64,000 nt of DNA. Origin: Campylobacter concisus UNSWCS. GTDB taxonomy: Bacteria > Campylobacterota > Campylobacteria > Campylobacterales > Campylobacteraceae. The notes under the pieces were generated by a model. It was not told where the DNA came from. It did no database searches and saw only the letters and a list, made by a program, of their open reading frames with translations. Each line of letters opens with the position of its first letter. Position 1 is the stretch's first letter. The position numbers and the translations under genes were made by a program. Below, piece after piece: positions 1 through 12,025 of the stretch. Location of the stretch: positions 1 to 64,000 of the forward strand of contig NZ_ANNG01000011.1 of the NCBI RefSeq assembly GCF_000466685.1, in the 5' to 3' direction.

Positions 1-180
1 GGTATTTATCACTACATCTGCACTTAGACTAACGCCGCTAAGCTCTTTAAACCAAAACTCATCTTTTTGCACGCTAAAGCCAACAAGGGCAGGGGTAAAA
101 ATAAGAGATGGATGAGCAAATAGGTTAAATTTATCAGTTAAATTTAGTTTTTTAGATTGGCAGTAAATTAAATTTACTGC
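1..180 (-). CDS. Partial hypothetical protein (runs off the window edge)
   Basis: An open minus-strand frame runs from about position 180 to the left edge and reads like real protein (…LFAHPSLIFTPALVGFSV…). It lies directly downstream of the MotE-like gene, so it is probably the last visible member of that operon. I do not recognise the family. No ATG, GTG or TTG occurs in this frame between the nearest upstream stop (about 220) and a GTG near position 70, so the true start is unclear. A rare start codon, a start inside the preceding gene combined with a sequence error, or a short protein beginning at that GTG are all possible. Confidence 0.35.
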
Positions 181-736
181 ATATTTATGCTTCCAGCTGG
201 AGCAGGCATATCGCCCTTTTCATCTACAAATGGAGGCCCTTTTTGAAGCAGCGCAGTCACTTCAGAGGCAACTTTTGGATCCATTTTAGCCATGATGGTT
301 GATATCTTTTTCGCATCAAGGGCGTAAAGTATGGTGGCTGCGTTTGATCTAGGCATTTGCGAGAGCACCTCGGCTGCTGCGCCATCTTTCATTTTGGCGT
401 AGGATTCATTGACTTTATCAGTAGTCATCGTGCGAAGCTCTTTTAAAATTTTCTCATTTTTAGCGACAACTTCGTCGATCTCTTTGCGTTTTTGCTCGAT
501 CACTTTCATCGTCGCATTCAGATCAGCCTCTTTTTTGGCAAGCTTTTTGTTGTTCTCTTTATAAGCCGCAGCCGAGCTTGCTCGAAAGACCTCTAGGGCT
601 TGGCGCTGCTCGTCGATGACCTCAAGTTCCTTTGAAATTTCCTCTTTTCTAGTTTCAAAGATCTGAGTGCAATCAACCGGCACTTCAAAGCAAAATGCAA
701 AATTTATAACCATAAAAAAGAGTAAAACAGCTCTCA

Positions 737-740
<4 letters not shown>
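174..740 (-). CDS. MotE-like periplasmic coiled-coil protein (flagellar stator chaperone family)
   Basis: This 188-residue protein has an N-terminal signal peptide or anchor (hydrophobic residues 4-17), a long charged coiled coil (about 25-105) and a C-terminal helical domain (about 112-170) like the MgtE N-terminal fold. The segment EVLSQMPRSNAATIL is typical of that domain. This architecture matches the MotE/FlgX-type proteins that assist flagellar motor stators. The C. jejuni gene in the same position, next to purA, belongs to this family to the best of my knowledge. Its start overlaps the end of the next upstream gene by four bases (ATGA), so the two are translationally coupled. The family call is good; the stator-chaperone role is inferred. 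Confidence 0.72.
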
Positions 741-3261
<2,521 letters not shown>

Positions 3262-3269
<8 letters not shown>

Positions 3270-6200
3270 CTCTTATCTCCTTACTAAAACCTAAATTTAT
3301 ATCACACTCTTTGATGATGGACACGGCTAAATTATAGAGTTCGCCGCTGTCACTACTGCTTGCTAGTTTGCTTAAATTTATAGAAATTTCTTGATTAAAT
3401 TTACCTATATTTTTTATCTCGTCTTCTATTTTTTGCTTTAGGCTTTGTGCTAGTTTGTCGTCTTGATTTAAATTTGCTATCACTTCATTTGCAAGCTCTT
3501 TTAGTACGACTAAGCCTTTAAAAAGCTCGAAATTTTCGCTATTTTTATAGTCTTTTATATGTAGATACGGTCTTTCAAATTTAAACGAAGCAGCATCTTT
3601 TGCCAAAAGTGCCAATGAGAAAATGTTACCTTGAAATTTATCAAAACCAAGACCAAGTAAAAACTCAAGCGTTCTTTTATCATCGATATTTTTTATAGTC
3701 GCATTTAGTCCAAATTTATCAGCCACAAACCTTATCATATTTATGCTCTCAAGCGCCTCTTTTGAGTTAAAGATATGCTTGCAAAATTTATTATCTATAT
3801 TAAAGCGGTTTGTCTTTAGCATGCCAAGAGCTTCTATCGAGCTTGAGTATGAGGCAAAGTCATCAAGTGAGAAGTGTATGCCAAGCTCTTTATACTTTCT
3901 AACATAAATTTCTAAAACTTCTAAATTTGTAGCTGTTGCAGCGTCGATAACATCGATGATAAGCCCAGTTGGATCAAGGCTTTTATCCTCATCAAATATC
4001 GCTTTAAATTTATGCCAAAACTCCTGCGTAAAGAGCTTTTTGACGCTTAAATTTACGCGAACCTTTGCGCTTATGCCATTTTCTAGCCACATTTTTCTTG
4101 CTAAAAGCGCCTCTTTTATCGTAAATAAAGCGATATTACTCGATGCGCTACTTGTCTTTATGAGTGGCAAAAAGTCGCTTGGATAGATGATCTCGCCATC
4201 TTTTCTCCATCTAATAAGCGCTTCAAAACTTAAAGTCTCGCCCGTGCTAAAGCTGATCTCTGGTTGAAATTCTAAAAACATTTCGCCAGCGTCAAGCGCT
4301 TTTAAAATTTTTGAGCCATCTTCGTATTGGCTCTTAAAATAGACATCTTTTTTCGCGTCAAATGTATAGCTTCTGTTTTTGCCGCTTATCTTGGCTTGAT
4401 ACATCGCCCAGTCGGCTCTTTGTAGCACGTCATCAGCCCCAAGATCACTATCAGCCAAGGCTATGCCTACGCTAGCGCTTGCTTTTAGTTTTAGCTCATC
4501 TATCTTCACTTCATCTGAAGCTAGCCTTAGCATATTTTGCGCTATCTCATAGACTTCGCCTAAATTTTCGTAGTTTATGACGCCTACAAACTCATCTCCG
4601 CCTATCCTTGCAAAGATATTTTTGCCATTAAACATAGCGCCTATCTTTTCAGAGATAGCTACTAAAAATTTATCGCCTATTTGGTGACCGAAGTTGTCAT
4701 TTATGCTCTTAAAATCATCCATATCAAGGTAGATGACGGCTATTTTTTGTTCATTTTTTTGTATGAGAGAATTTAGCTTGTTGTAGAGTAGAAATCTATT
4801 TGGTAGCTTTGTGAGCGGATCGTGATATGCGATAAATTCTAGATATTTTTCATTTTGTGCTTCGTTATTTGCAAGCATTGCTAGCATGATGTAGCCAGTT
4901 TTTTTCTCATTTGCATCGATAAGCGGTAAAATTTCTATGACTTCAAGTTTGCTTTTGTTTTTATTATTTTCGCTCCAAACCTTGCCACTCCACGAGCCAC
5001 CTTGGTTTATAGTCTCTATGATCTGGTGTTTTATATCGCTTAAGCCTTGCTTTATAAAGGTGATATCTTTTAGATATACGCTATCTTTTGCGCCCGCACT
5101 TTCAAAAAATGCGTCATTTGCGTCAATGACCCTCATCTCCTCATCAAGCAAGACGACCTCTTCTTTGCTAAATGAGAAAATTTTTGCAAGCAGGTCTTGG
5201 CAGACAAAGAAGCTATCTTCTAGGCTAAGGTCTTTTAGTGTGCCTTTTATCAAGCTTACTTCGCCAAATTCGTCGTATTCAAGCGCTTTTGCCCTTAGTC
5301 TAAAGTGTAAAATTTCTTTATCTATGCTGTAAAGCTTGATATCTTTTATGTATGTTTGAGCGTCTCTTAAGCTCTCAAAAAAGCTATAAAAACTATCAAA
5401 CTCATCGACAAAGACCGACTTTGCTTGCTCGAAATTTAGAGTGCTTTGCGTGCCAAGAATTTTACTTAGCTCGTCTGAGATGTTGAGCATGTCGCTTCTT
5501 TTATCCCAAGTAAAGACATTTGCCTCACTCGCCCAAAGCAGAGCCTTGCTCTCTTTGCTTTGTTTTTCAAATCTCTCTTGAAGCTTTAGCATATCGCTAA
5601 GATCGGTAAATGAGTAGATGACCTTTTGCCCTTCTGCATCGATAAATTTAGCCTTTATCTTAAATGGAATTTTCTTGCCGTAAGCGTTTGTCATATTTGC
5701 TATGAAATTTAGCTCTTCATTTTTAAAGCTTGCTTGTAAAAAGGCTTTTTTACTTGCTAGCACGGCAGCTTTAAAGCTATCAAAGTCCTCGCTTGCGATG
5801 ATATCTTCTAAATTTATGAGACCTTGGCTTTGGACGTTAAAAATTCTCTCGACATTGTTTGTGCTTTGGATGATCAAAAATGGCTCTTTTGCTGAAGCGA
5901 TAGCGATAACATTTGGCGATAAAATGACGTAGCTTTTGATGATATCGTCATTTCTTTGCGTCATCTTTTCTTGAGTGATATCTTTTATAAGTATGAAATT
6001 TAGCCTAGTGTTTTCTAGCTCAAAGCTACTTTGGGTTACTAAAACATCGATTATTTCACCATTTTTACGCCTTAGCTTAGCCTCGTATGATAGATTATTG
6101 TTGATAGCATTTTTTCTATCTTCTGCTAAATTCTTAGACTCATCTTCAAGAAGTTCTTTTATATTTAGATCCGCTACGTCATCTTTTTTGTAGCCTAGTT

Positions 6201-7347
6201 TTTCTAAAAGAGCGTTGCTAATGTCTGTGATGACACCAGTATAAGCGTCAAAGACCACGATCTTTAAAAAGCTCTTTTCAAAGACATAGCCAAATCTACT
6301 CTCGTAGCTTTGTGCTGTCTCGTAAGCTTTATCTCTATCTTCGTAGAGTTTTTTGATGCTGTTATTTAGTAAGATAAATTCTTTTACGTCAAAGTCCTCA
6401 TCAGTTGGCTTGCTTTTATCTGTCGCAAAAAGAGCGATCCTGGTAAATGCAGAGAGAATTTTGTCTTTTATATATGAGTTGTCGCGTAGCCAAAGTATGC
6501 TAAATGCTACAAAGCAGAAGAACGAAAGCACGACTAGAACTAGCTGGATAAATATCTGAAGTTGCCTACTAGAGCCTGTTATGACAAATAGCTTTTGCTC
6601 TTCTAGGTAGCTGATTTTGTAAAAATTCATATCCTTTAGCATAAAAATGATCTTATCACTTTTAAACTCGCCACCTTGTGAGATGTATTTATTAAAGTCC
6701 TCTTTTATAAATTTCTTATAAAACTCATCTCTTGAGAGATTGCCGTCTTTATCAACCAAAAAGACATATGCGGCAAAATTTTTATTGTAGCCTGTATCGA
6801 CTCTGTTTTTTAAAAAATTTTGACTTAGTTGAGCGAGAATTTTATTGCCATTTTTTAGCCCATAAGCTATGTAGATATCTTTAAATCGTCTATTTTTATA
6901 AAATCTATCAGAAAGCCTAAACTCGCCCTCTTTGATATCTGAAAACCATGCAATATCGTAGTCGTGCAGCTCTAAAGCACCGTCAAATTTACGCTCGTAA
7001 AGCAAGGAGTTATCTTTTGATATCACGTAAAAAGCGGCGTAGAATTTACTTATAATAGTATCTTCATAAAACGGCTCTATGCCGTTTGCAATGAGTCTTG
7101 CCTTTGTAGATATGTTATCTTTTACATCTGAAAATGCGTTGGTGATGTTGTTTCTAGTGATTAAATTTAGAGTGGAAATTTCATATTTTATGTCGTTTAT
7201 GCCAGCAAATATGACAAAGAGTGCAAGAAAGATGAAGGCAAAAAGAAGTAGTGCTATCTTTACATAGAACCTCTTAAAAATCTGCAAAACTGGTTTAGCG
7301 CTATTTTTTTGCATTAAATTTAAGCCTCGCTTTTTAAAACTAGCCAT
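3262..7347 (-). CDS. Large membrane PAS-GGDEF-EAL protein (EAL degenerate)
   Basis: At 1361 residues this is the largest gene here. Two membrane segments (about 29-51 and 265-287) flank a roughly 210-residue extracytoplasmic sensor. PAS-like regions follow, then a GGDEF domain with an intact IGGDEF motif (about 912-917), an EAL domain (EAL motif about 1042) and a 110-residue C-terminal tail. The EAL domain keeps EAL, an NLS block and a DD pair, but DDFG has become DDFASY, the conserved Lys is Asn (FNID), the AEGVE Glu is missing (TIKNIDD) and the ELTES Glu is lost. I infer a diguanylate cyclase with a non-catalytic EAL domain. The start could also be Met12. Confidence 0.85.
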
Positions 7348-7410
7348 GATTTTAACGCAAATTTACTTTTTTTAGCTTATAAAATCTCTTTTTGTTTAAA
7401 TTTAAATAGA

Positions 7411-7431
7411 CACAGGGCATTTTGCCCCGTG
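7411..7431 (-). terminator. Terminator-like hairpin after the nitroreductase gene
   Basis: CACAGGGCA and TGCCCCGTG form a 9-pair stem with one G-U pair and a 3-base loop. It lies just past the stop of the minus-strand nitroreductase gene and is followed on that strand by an AT-rich tract. Confidence 0.6.
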
Positions 7432-7433
7432 AG

Positions 7434-8066
7434 TTAGTAGATCCAAGTAACTACTTCGGCTCTTTGTCTGCGGTATTTTTCTGGCTGTGGGTTTAAGCGG
7501 TAGCCAAATGGCACTACGATAGCCACTCTTTGCTCGCTCTCATCAAGGCCTAAAATTTCATTTAAAGCGTGTCTATCAAAGCCTTCGATCGGGCAGCTGT
7601 CGATCCCAAGGCTCGCGGCTGCGTTTATCATATTTGTCGCAGCTATCATGCACTGCTCGTGTGACCACTGAAATGTTAGCTCATCGTCGTTTTTGAAATT
7701 TGACAGCAAAAAGTCGTGATAAAATTTCTGCCTTGCAGCGATCATCTCAGGCTCTTTATTTGCGCGTTTAGCGATCATTTTATCAATATAGCTACTACCA
7801 ACTTTTACCTCTTTGATCTTTGCCAAGATGACAACCAAATGCGAGCAAGAGGTGATCTGCGCTTGATTCCACGAAACGGCTTTTATCTTCTCTCTAAGCT
7901 CTTTGTTTTGCACGACCAAAAAGTCCCACTGCTCAAGCCCAGTCGAGCTTGGGCTTAGCCTGCCAGCCTCTAGGATAAAGTCAAACTCGCCAGCGCCGAT
8001 CTTTTTGCTCTCGTCAAAAATTTTGCAAGCGTGACGAAATTTTAAAATTTCAAGATAGTTCATCAT
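7434..8066 (-). CDS. Nitroreductase family NAD(P)H-dependent flavoprotein
   Basis: This 210-residue protein fits the FMN-binding nitroreductase fold. The N-terminal FRHACKIFD stretch matches the family's R-x-x-x-x-F/Y pattern, followed by LEAGRLSPSSTGLEQWDFLVV, interrupted here by nothing unusual, and a GIDSCPIEGFD block near residue 155. The C-terminal VPFGYR motif is also typical. It is likely a cytoplasmic enzyme reducing nitro compounds or quinones; the natural substrate is unknown. The start is a double ATG behind a good AAGGAG site, with a TATAAT box at 8091-8096. It is a single-gene unit with its own terminator. Confidence 0.88.
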   Translation of the reverse strand: MMNYLEILKFRHACKIFDESKKIGAGEFDFILEAGRLSPSSTGLEQWDFLVVQNKELREKIKAVSWNQAQITSCSHLVVILAKIKEVKVGSSYIDKMIAKRANKEPEMIAARQKFYHDFLLSNFKNDDELTFQWSHEQCMIAATNMINAAASLGIDSCPIEGFDRHALNEILGLDESEQRVAIVVPFGYRLNPQPEKYRRQRAEVVTWIY

Positions 8067-8090
8067 ATCTCCTTTGTTAAATTTCTTGAC

Positions 8091-8096
8091 ATTATA
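8091..8096 (-). promoter_or_regulatory. -10 box for the nitroreductase gene
   Basis: A perfect TATAAT on the minus strand lies 25 bases before the ATG. Campylobacter sigma-70 promoters rely mainly on this element, often without a clear -35 box. Confidence 0.6.
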
Positions 8097-8152
8097 AAGT
8101 GGTTAGGTAAATTAAAAGAAATTTAGAAATTTTATCATCTAGTGCATGAAAA

Positions 8153-8172
8153 CTAGGCTAAATTTAGCCTAG
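8153..8172 (-). terminator. Terminator-like palindrome after selD
   Basis: CTAGGCTAAATTTAGCCTAG is a perfect 20-base palindrome immediately downstream of the selD stop at 8175, consistent with a stem that ends the yedF-selD transcript. There is no long T run. Confidence 0.5.
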
Positions 8173-8174
8173 AG

Positions 8175-9197
8175 TTAGTTTAAAAATATATCAAACTCGC
8201 CTTTTTGGATCGTTTCTGCGATGATGGCTGAGTGCTCATAGCCAGCCTCTTTTAGGCGCTTTAGAGCTAAATTTGCCTCATTTTCGCTAACAGCTAGTAA
8301 AAGTCCGCCAGAAGTTTGCGCATCAAAAAGCAAGATATCAGCCTCTTTGCTCACAAAATGCTTTGCAAATTCGCGGTTTTTGTAGCTTCCCTCTGGGATG
8401 ATGCCCATATCGGCAAATTCTTTAGCGCTTGCGATCACTGGCACATCTTTTTCAAAGACATTAAAGCTGATCTTGTCGTTTAACATCTCGCTTAAATGCC
8501 CTAAAAATCCAAATCCAGTCACATCGGTAGCGGCATAAACTTTGATGCCACTTAGTGCTTTTAGAGCGTAGAAATTTAGCTGTGCCATGATGCCTGCGGC
8601 CTCATTTATCTGCTCCATGTTTAGTAGATCAGCCTTGATCGCTGTGCTTAGGATACCGCTGCCAAGGGGCTTTGTAAGGATCAAAACGTTACCAACTTCT
8701 GCTGTGTTGTTTGCCCAGAAATTTTGTGGGCTCACCTTGCCAGTCGCGCTTAGCCCATAATACATCTGCTGCGTCTCTATCGTGTGTCCGCCAACGATGA
8801 CACCGCCACACTCTCTTACTTTATCGGCTCCGCCTTGTAAAATTTCGCCTAAAATTTCAGGCGCAAGGTTGCAGCTATCAAAGCCCACGATGTTTAGGGC
8901 GTTTATCACCTCGCCGCCCATCGCAAAGACGTCGCTTAGGCTGTTTGCAGCAGCGATCTGACCATAGATAAATGGATCATTTACTACTGGCGTGATAAAG
9001 TCAAGCGTCTGAACAAGTGCAAGATCGTCTGAGAGTTTAAAAACGCTCGCGTCTTCGTTTGAGCCGATGCTTGAGAGCAAATTTGGATGAGATAAATTTA
9101 AACTACTAATCGTTTTGTGAAGACCCGACGGGTCAAGCTTAGCAGCTCAACCAGCGGCTCTAACGAACTGTGTAAGCTTTTTGTCGTGATAGATCAT
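8175..9197 (-). CDS. selD: Selenide, water dikinase, itself a selenoprotein (in-frame UGA read as Sec)
   Basis: SelD makes selenophosphate from selenide and ATP for Sec-tRNA synthesis. A conventional open frame gives only 301 residues from 9080 and lacks the catalytic N-terminus. Reading through the TGA at 9147-9149 extends the frame to an ATG at 9195-9197 and restores the active-site block RAAG-U-AAKLDPSGL, where family members have Cys or Sec. The full protein is 340 residues, normal for SelD. Other blocks are intact: TLDFITPVV, NSLSDVFAMGG, GGHTIE, TDVTGFGFLGH and DAQTSGGLL. The start overlaps the yedF stop (ATGA). A hairpin just after the UGA (9122-9134) fits a bacterial SECIS. Confidence 0.93.
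9122..9149 (-). promoter_or_regulatory. Putative SECIS element and UGA selenocysteine codon of selD
   Basis: The UGA lies at 9147-9149. Twelve bases downstream on the mRNA, GACCC-GTC-GGGTC forms a perfect 5-pair stem with a 3-base loop (9134 to 9122). This places the loop about 17 bases after the UGA, within the range expected for bacterial SECIS elements recognised by SelB. The stem sits inside the coding sequence, as usual in bacteria. Confidence 0.72.
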
Positions 9198-9796
9198 AGT
9201 TTGATTTGCTCGTGAGTTGAGAGTATGTCGATGATCTCATAAGCGTTTGAAATTTCGCCAACTGCAAGATCGCTCACTAGTTTATAAGCCTCCAAGCAGC
9301 TTCCGCAGCTTAAAATTTGAACGCCAGCAGCTTCAAGATCTTTAAGTGGCTTAAAGCTTGGATGTGCGCGGTTTGTGGTCATCTTAACGGCGTTATTTAC
9401 GCAGATGATTATCTTTGGTTTTTTCTCTATTTGAAGAAGTGCGCCTAGAAATTTTGATAGCAAATTTATGCCAACTTCGCCGCTACCTGCGCGCTCTTCG
9501 TTTAGATAGAGCACTTTTTCATTTTTTGGTGTTATATCGCAGACAAATTCGTCAAAATTTGTAAGCTCAAGTGCGCTTTTGCCCTTGATGGCTAAAATTT
9601 TAGTCTCATTGCCATTGCTTTCTAGGCTAAATTCTATATTTTGATTTTTTAAAAATCTCGAGATATTCTCTTTTGGCGCCAAAGCATTTACGATGATCTC
9701 TAGGCTCTCTCCCTCATTTAAACCCTCAAGTGCGTTTTTAGTCATGATGACTGGTTTTGGGCACTCTAAATTTCTACAATCAATTGTTCTTGTCAT
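9194..9796 (-). CDS. yedF: YedF-like selenium-associated protein (TusA domain + DsrE-like domain)
   Basis: The 200-residue protein starts with a TusA/SirA-like domain (about 1-70) carrying the CPxP motif (LECPKPVI, residues 8-15). A DsrE/F-like domain follows (about 90-195) with a cysteine pair in LSCGSCLEAYKL. This TusA-DsrE fusion is the architecture annotated as selenium metabolism protein YedF. It overlaps selD by four bases, which strongly supports a role in selenium handling, perhaps as a carrier of reactive selenium to SelD; the exact reaction is not established. The start follows an AAAGGA site, and a TATAAT box lies at 9844-9849. Confidence 0.88.
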   Translation of the reverse strand: MTRTIDCRNLECPKPVIMTKNALEGLNEGESLEIIVNALAPKENISRFLKNQNIEFSLESNGNETKILAIKGKSALELTNFDEFVCDITPKNEKVLYLNEERAGSGEVGINLLSKFLGALLQIEKKPKIIICVNNAVKMTTNRAHPSFKPLKDLEAAGVQILSCGSCLEAYKLVSDLAVGEISNAYEIIDILSTHEQIKL

Positions 9797-9843
9797 TGTT
9801 TTTCCTTTGTGATTAGTATTTCAAACCTTGAAACTGATTTTGG

Positions 9844-9849
9844 ATTATA
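9844..9849 (-). promoter_or_regulatory. -10 box of the yedF-selD operon
   Basis: A perfect TATAAT on the minus strand lies 48 bases before the yedF ATG. Between it and the start is a small inverted repeat TTTCAA-ACC-TTGAAA (9819-9833). With the fdhC terminator upstream, it suggests that yedF-selD is transcribed on its own. Confidence 0.6.
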
Positions 9850-9909
9850 GCTAAAAAATATTAATTTTTTAAAAGGATTTGTGCTTTGAAATTTGCTATA
9901 AAAGAGAGT

Positions 9910-9936
9910 TTGACCCTGCGTAAGTCGCAAGGTCAA
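9910..9936 (-). terminator. Terminator after the fdhC-like gene
   Basis: TTGACCTTGCG and CGCAGGGTCAA pair over 11 positions with one mismatch and a 5-base loop, 7 bases after the stop codon at 9943. A CTCTCTTTT tract follows on the minus strand. Confidence 0.65.
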
Positions 9937-9942
9937 GGCTAG

Positions 9943-10890
9943 TTATTTTAAATTTGTGTAAGATTTTTCGTAGTCAGATACTGGGATCTTGTTTTCTTTA
10001 ACAAGCTCTTGATACCAGTAGTGGTGAAGAACATAGACCTCTTCTTCTTCTTTGTATCCAGTGACCATCGACCAGATAGCGCCATGTATAGCGATCGCAG
10101 CCATATAGATATGAACTAAGAAAAATACCGCACAGACGATGCCAAGGCAGTTGTGGATAACTACGCTGTATCTTAAAAGATCGATTTGTTGGATACCAAA
10201 CCAACTAGCAACTGCTGGCTCTTTGAAGTCTTGAAAATACATAATCGCACCAGTGATGATCATCACGATACCACCAGGGATAGCGATCCAATACCATGCT
10301 TTTTGACCGGCGTTAAATTTACCAGCAGGGACTGGTCTTTTCTTCTTTGATAGATAACCACCAACTATCAACATCCATCTGATATCATATACTGCTGGGA
10401 GCATTCTTTTTGTCCAGCTAAAGAGCATTGGTAGCACAGATATAGCAAAGATCACAGTTGCTATCTCGTGCAAGTATCTACAGAAACGCACAAATGTGCC
10501 ACCACCTAGCTCTGCACCCCACATAATGATGATACCAGTTGGCACCAAGATGATCCAAGAGATCGCTGCTAGAGCGTGAGCTATACGTATAAATACTGAA
10601 AAAGCAAGCACTTTTTTGCCCTCGTGACTAAAGTGTTTTGGTCCGATGATCAAGAAGTGTAGCACGAACGCGCCGATAACAGCTAAAATGATAGAAAGTG
10701 CAGCTATCGCGAAGTAGTCGTTGCCTTGTATAAAAGTAAATATCGGGCCCCAGCCATGCTCATAAGGCTTGATATTTTCTATCCTCTGTGCTGCCCAAAT
10801 GGTGCTGTCATATTGATTGACGCCAGTTGGTCCCTCAATGGCCATTGCCGCAACAGACAATGTAAAAAGTAGAGTAAGAATTCTCGTCAT
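9943..10890 (-). CDS. fdhC: Formate dehydrogenase cytochrome b subunit (gamma subunit)
   Basis: This 315-residue membrane protein has an N-terminal signal-like segment (about 3-17) and four further membrane helices (about 58-82, 105-128, 144-162 and 195-220), with another near 245-270. Histidines sit in the helices (RIAHALAAIS, YLHEIATV, VVIHNCLG, FLVHIYMAA) as expected for the b-haem ligands of FdnI/FdhC cytochromes. The protein would pass electrons from formate oxidation to menaquinone. No catalytic or iron-sulphur subunit gene is adjacent, so it is separated from its usual fdhA/fdhB partners, but the selenium genes lie immediately downstream. A -10 box is at 10975-10980. Confidence 0.87.
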   Translation of the reverse strand: MTRILTLLFTLSVAAMAIEGPTGVNQYDSTIWAAQRIENIKPYEHGWGPIFTFIQGNDYFAIAALSIILAVIGAFVLHFLIIGPKHFSHEGKKVLAFSVFIRIAHALAAISWIILVPTGIIIMWGAELGGGTFVRFCRYLHEIATVIFAISVLPMLFSWTKRMLPAVYDIRWMLIVGGYLSKKKRPVPAGKFNAGQKAWYWIAIPGGIVMIITGAIMYFQDFKEPAVASWFGIQQIDLLRYSVVIHNCLGIVCAVFFLVHIYMAAIAIHGAIWSMVTGYKEEEEVYVLHHYWYQELVKENKIPVSDYEKSYTNLK

Positions 10891-10908
10891 TTTATTCCTT
10901 TATTTGCT

Positions 10909-10931
10909 AAAGCTTAAATGATTTAAGCTTT
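10909..10931. promoter_or_regulatory. Inverted repeat in the fdhC leader
   Basis: AAAGCTTAAA-TGA-TTTAAGCTTT is a perfect 10-base inverted repeat with a 3-base spacer. It lies between the fdhC -10 box and its start codon, so it could be a repressor operator or an mRNA hairpin. Confidence 0.5.
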
Positions 10932-10974
10932 GGTTAAATATGCTAAAATCACACAGCTATGCCGTTTTGCGGCT

Positions 10975-10980
10975 ATTATA
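10975..10980 (-). promoter_or_regulatory. -10 box of fdhC
   Basis: A perfect TATAAT on the minus strand in a TGATATAATAG context lies 85 bases before the ATG, leaving an unusually long leader. A short GCCG-TTTTG-CGGC hairpin lies just downstream of it. Confidence 0.55.
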
Positions 10981-11124
10981 TCAGAGCTAATCACAAGCAA
11001 ACCTTAGCAAAAAAGATTACTAAAAATTTTATAAAAAACATTTAAGTTTTGTTAATTTTTAGCATTTTTGATCTGAAAATTTAGCTAAAATAAAGCCAAA
11101 TTTTAGCCGAAAAAGGACCGCACT

Positions 11125-11721
11125 ATGGATCTTTTTTGCCTTATATTTGATGAGTACGAGACGCTTGATCTCATGGGGCCAGTGGAGTTTTTAGCAAGGG
11201 TGCCTGAAATGAAGATAAACTACGTCTCGTTTGATGGTGGGATGAAAAGAAGCAAGCAAGGCTTTAAAATAAAAACAAAAAAGCTTAGTAAGATGCCAAA
11301 AGAGAGCGTTTTGCTACTCCCTGGAGGTCAAGGCACGAGGGTACTTGTAGATGATAGTGAGTTTATTTTGAGACTTAAAGAGTGCGTTTTGGCATCTAAA
11401 TTTTGCCTAAGTGTATGCACTGGCTCAGCGCTCATCGCTCGCACAGGAGTGCTTGACGGACTAAAGGCTACCTCAAATAAAAGATCGCTTGAGTGGGTAA
11501 AAAGTTGCGGCGAAGCTGTAAAGTGGCAAGAGCGCGCTAGGTGGGTGAGGGCAGGTAAATTTTACACAGCTTCAGGCGTGGCTGCTGGTATGGATATGGC
11601 GCTTGGCTTTATCAGTGATCATTTTGGCAAGGAGCTAGCCCAAAAGATCGCAAACGAGACTGAATACAACTGGCAAAAAAGCTCAAAGATAGATAAATTT
11701 GCCAAAATTTATGGGTATTAA
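11125..11721 (+). CDS. DJ-1/PfpI family protein
   Basis: The 198-residue protein has the flavodoxin-like DJ-1/PfpI fold. FDEYETLDLMGPVEFL at the start is typical of the isonitrile-hydratase-like branch. LLLPGGQGTR precedes the nucleophile elbow LSVCTGSALIA, with the conserved reactive cysteine near residue 98, and a SGVAAGMDMAL block follows. Family members include stress-response proteins, hydratases and regulators; this one lacks an AraC domain and its substrate cannot be read from sequence. It is transcribed divergently from fdhC behind an AAAAGGA site. Confidence 0.85.
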   Translation: MDLFCLIFDEYETLDLMGPVEFLARVPEMKINYVSFDGGMKRSKQGFKIKTKKLSKMPKESVLLLPGGQGTRVLVDDSEFILRLKECVLASKFCLSVCTGSALIARTGVLDGLKATSNKRSLEWVKSCGEAVKWQERARWVRAGKFYTASGVAAGMDMALGFISDHFGKELAQKIANETEYNWQKSSKIDKFAKIYGY

Positions 11722-12025
11722 ATTTAAGGTGGCTTGGACCTTTTGATAAAGTCAGAAATCTACTAAATTTTAAAAAAGATAACAAGCTAAGATAGCTTTT
11801 GCAAAAAGTGTCAAGATAAAATTTGTAGATAATAAATTTAAATCATTTTGGAGTTCGTAATCGGACTTTAAATTTGCCAAATTTAATAAGTTTAAATTTT
11901 GAAAACGAAAATAGCTTCAAGATAAATTTTTAAATTTAGGCATTTTAAAGCCCTTTTGGCGAAATCTGCAAGCCAGATAAATTTGACCTAAATTTAAAAG
12001 CCAAATTTACCTTCAAAAACTAAGC
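11722..12025. other. Non-coding AT-rich stretch between the DJ-1 gene and nspC
   Basis: About 300 bases between two convergent genes. It is full of AAATTT-type words and contains no convincing open frame, tRNA or strong GC-rich hairpin. I see nothing definite in it. Confidence 0.6.

Noticed and set aside
8175-9080. A 301-residue SelD beginning at the internal start at 9080
   Set aside because: It lacks the catalytic N-terminus; the same frame continues through a TGA flanked by the SelD active-site sequence to a coupled ATG.
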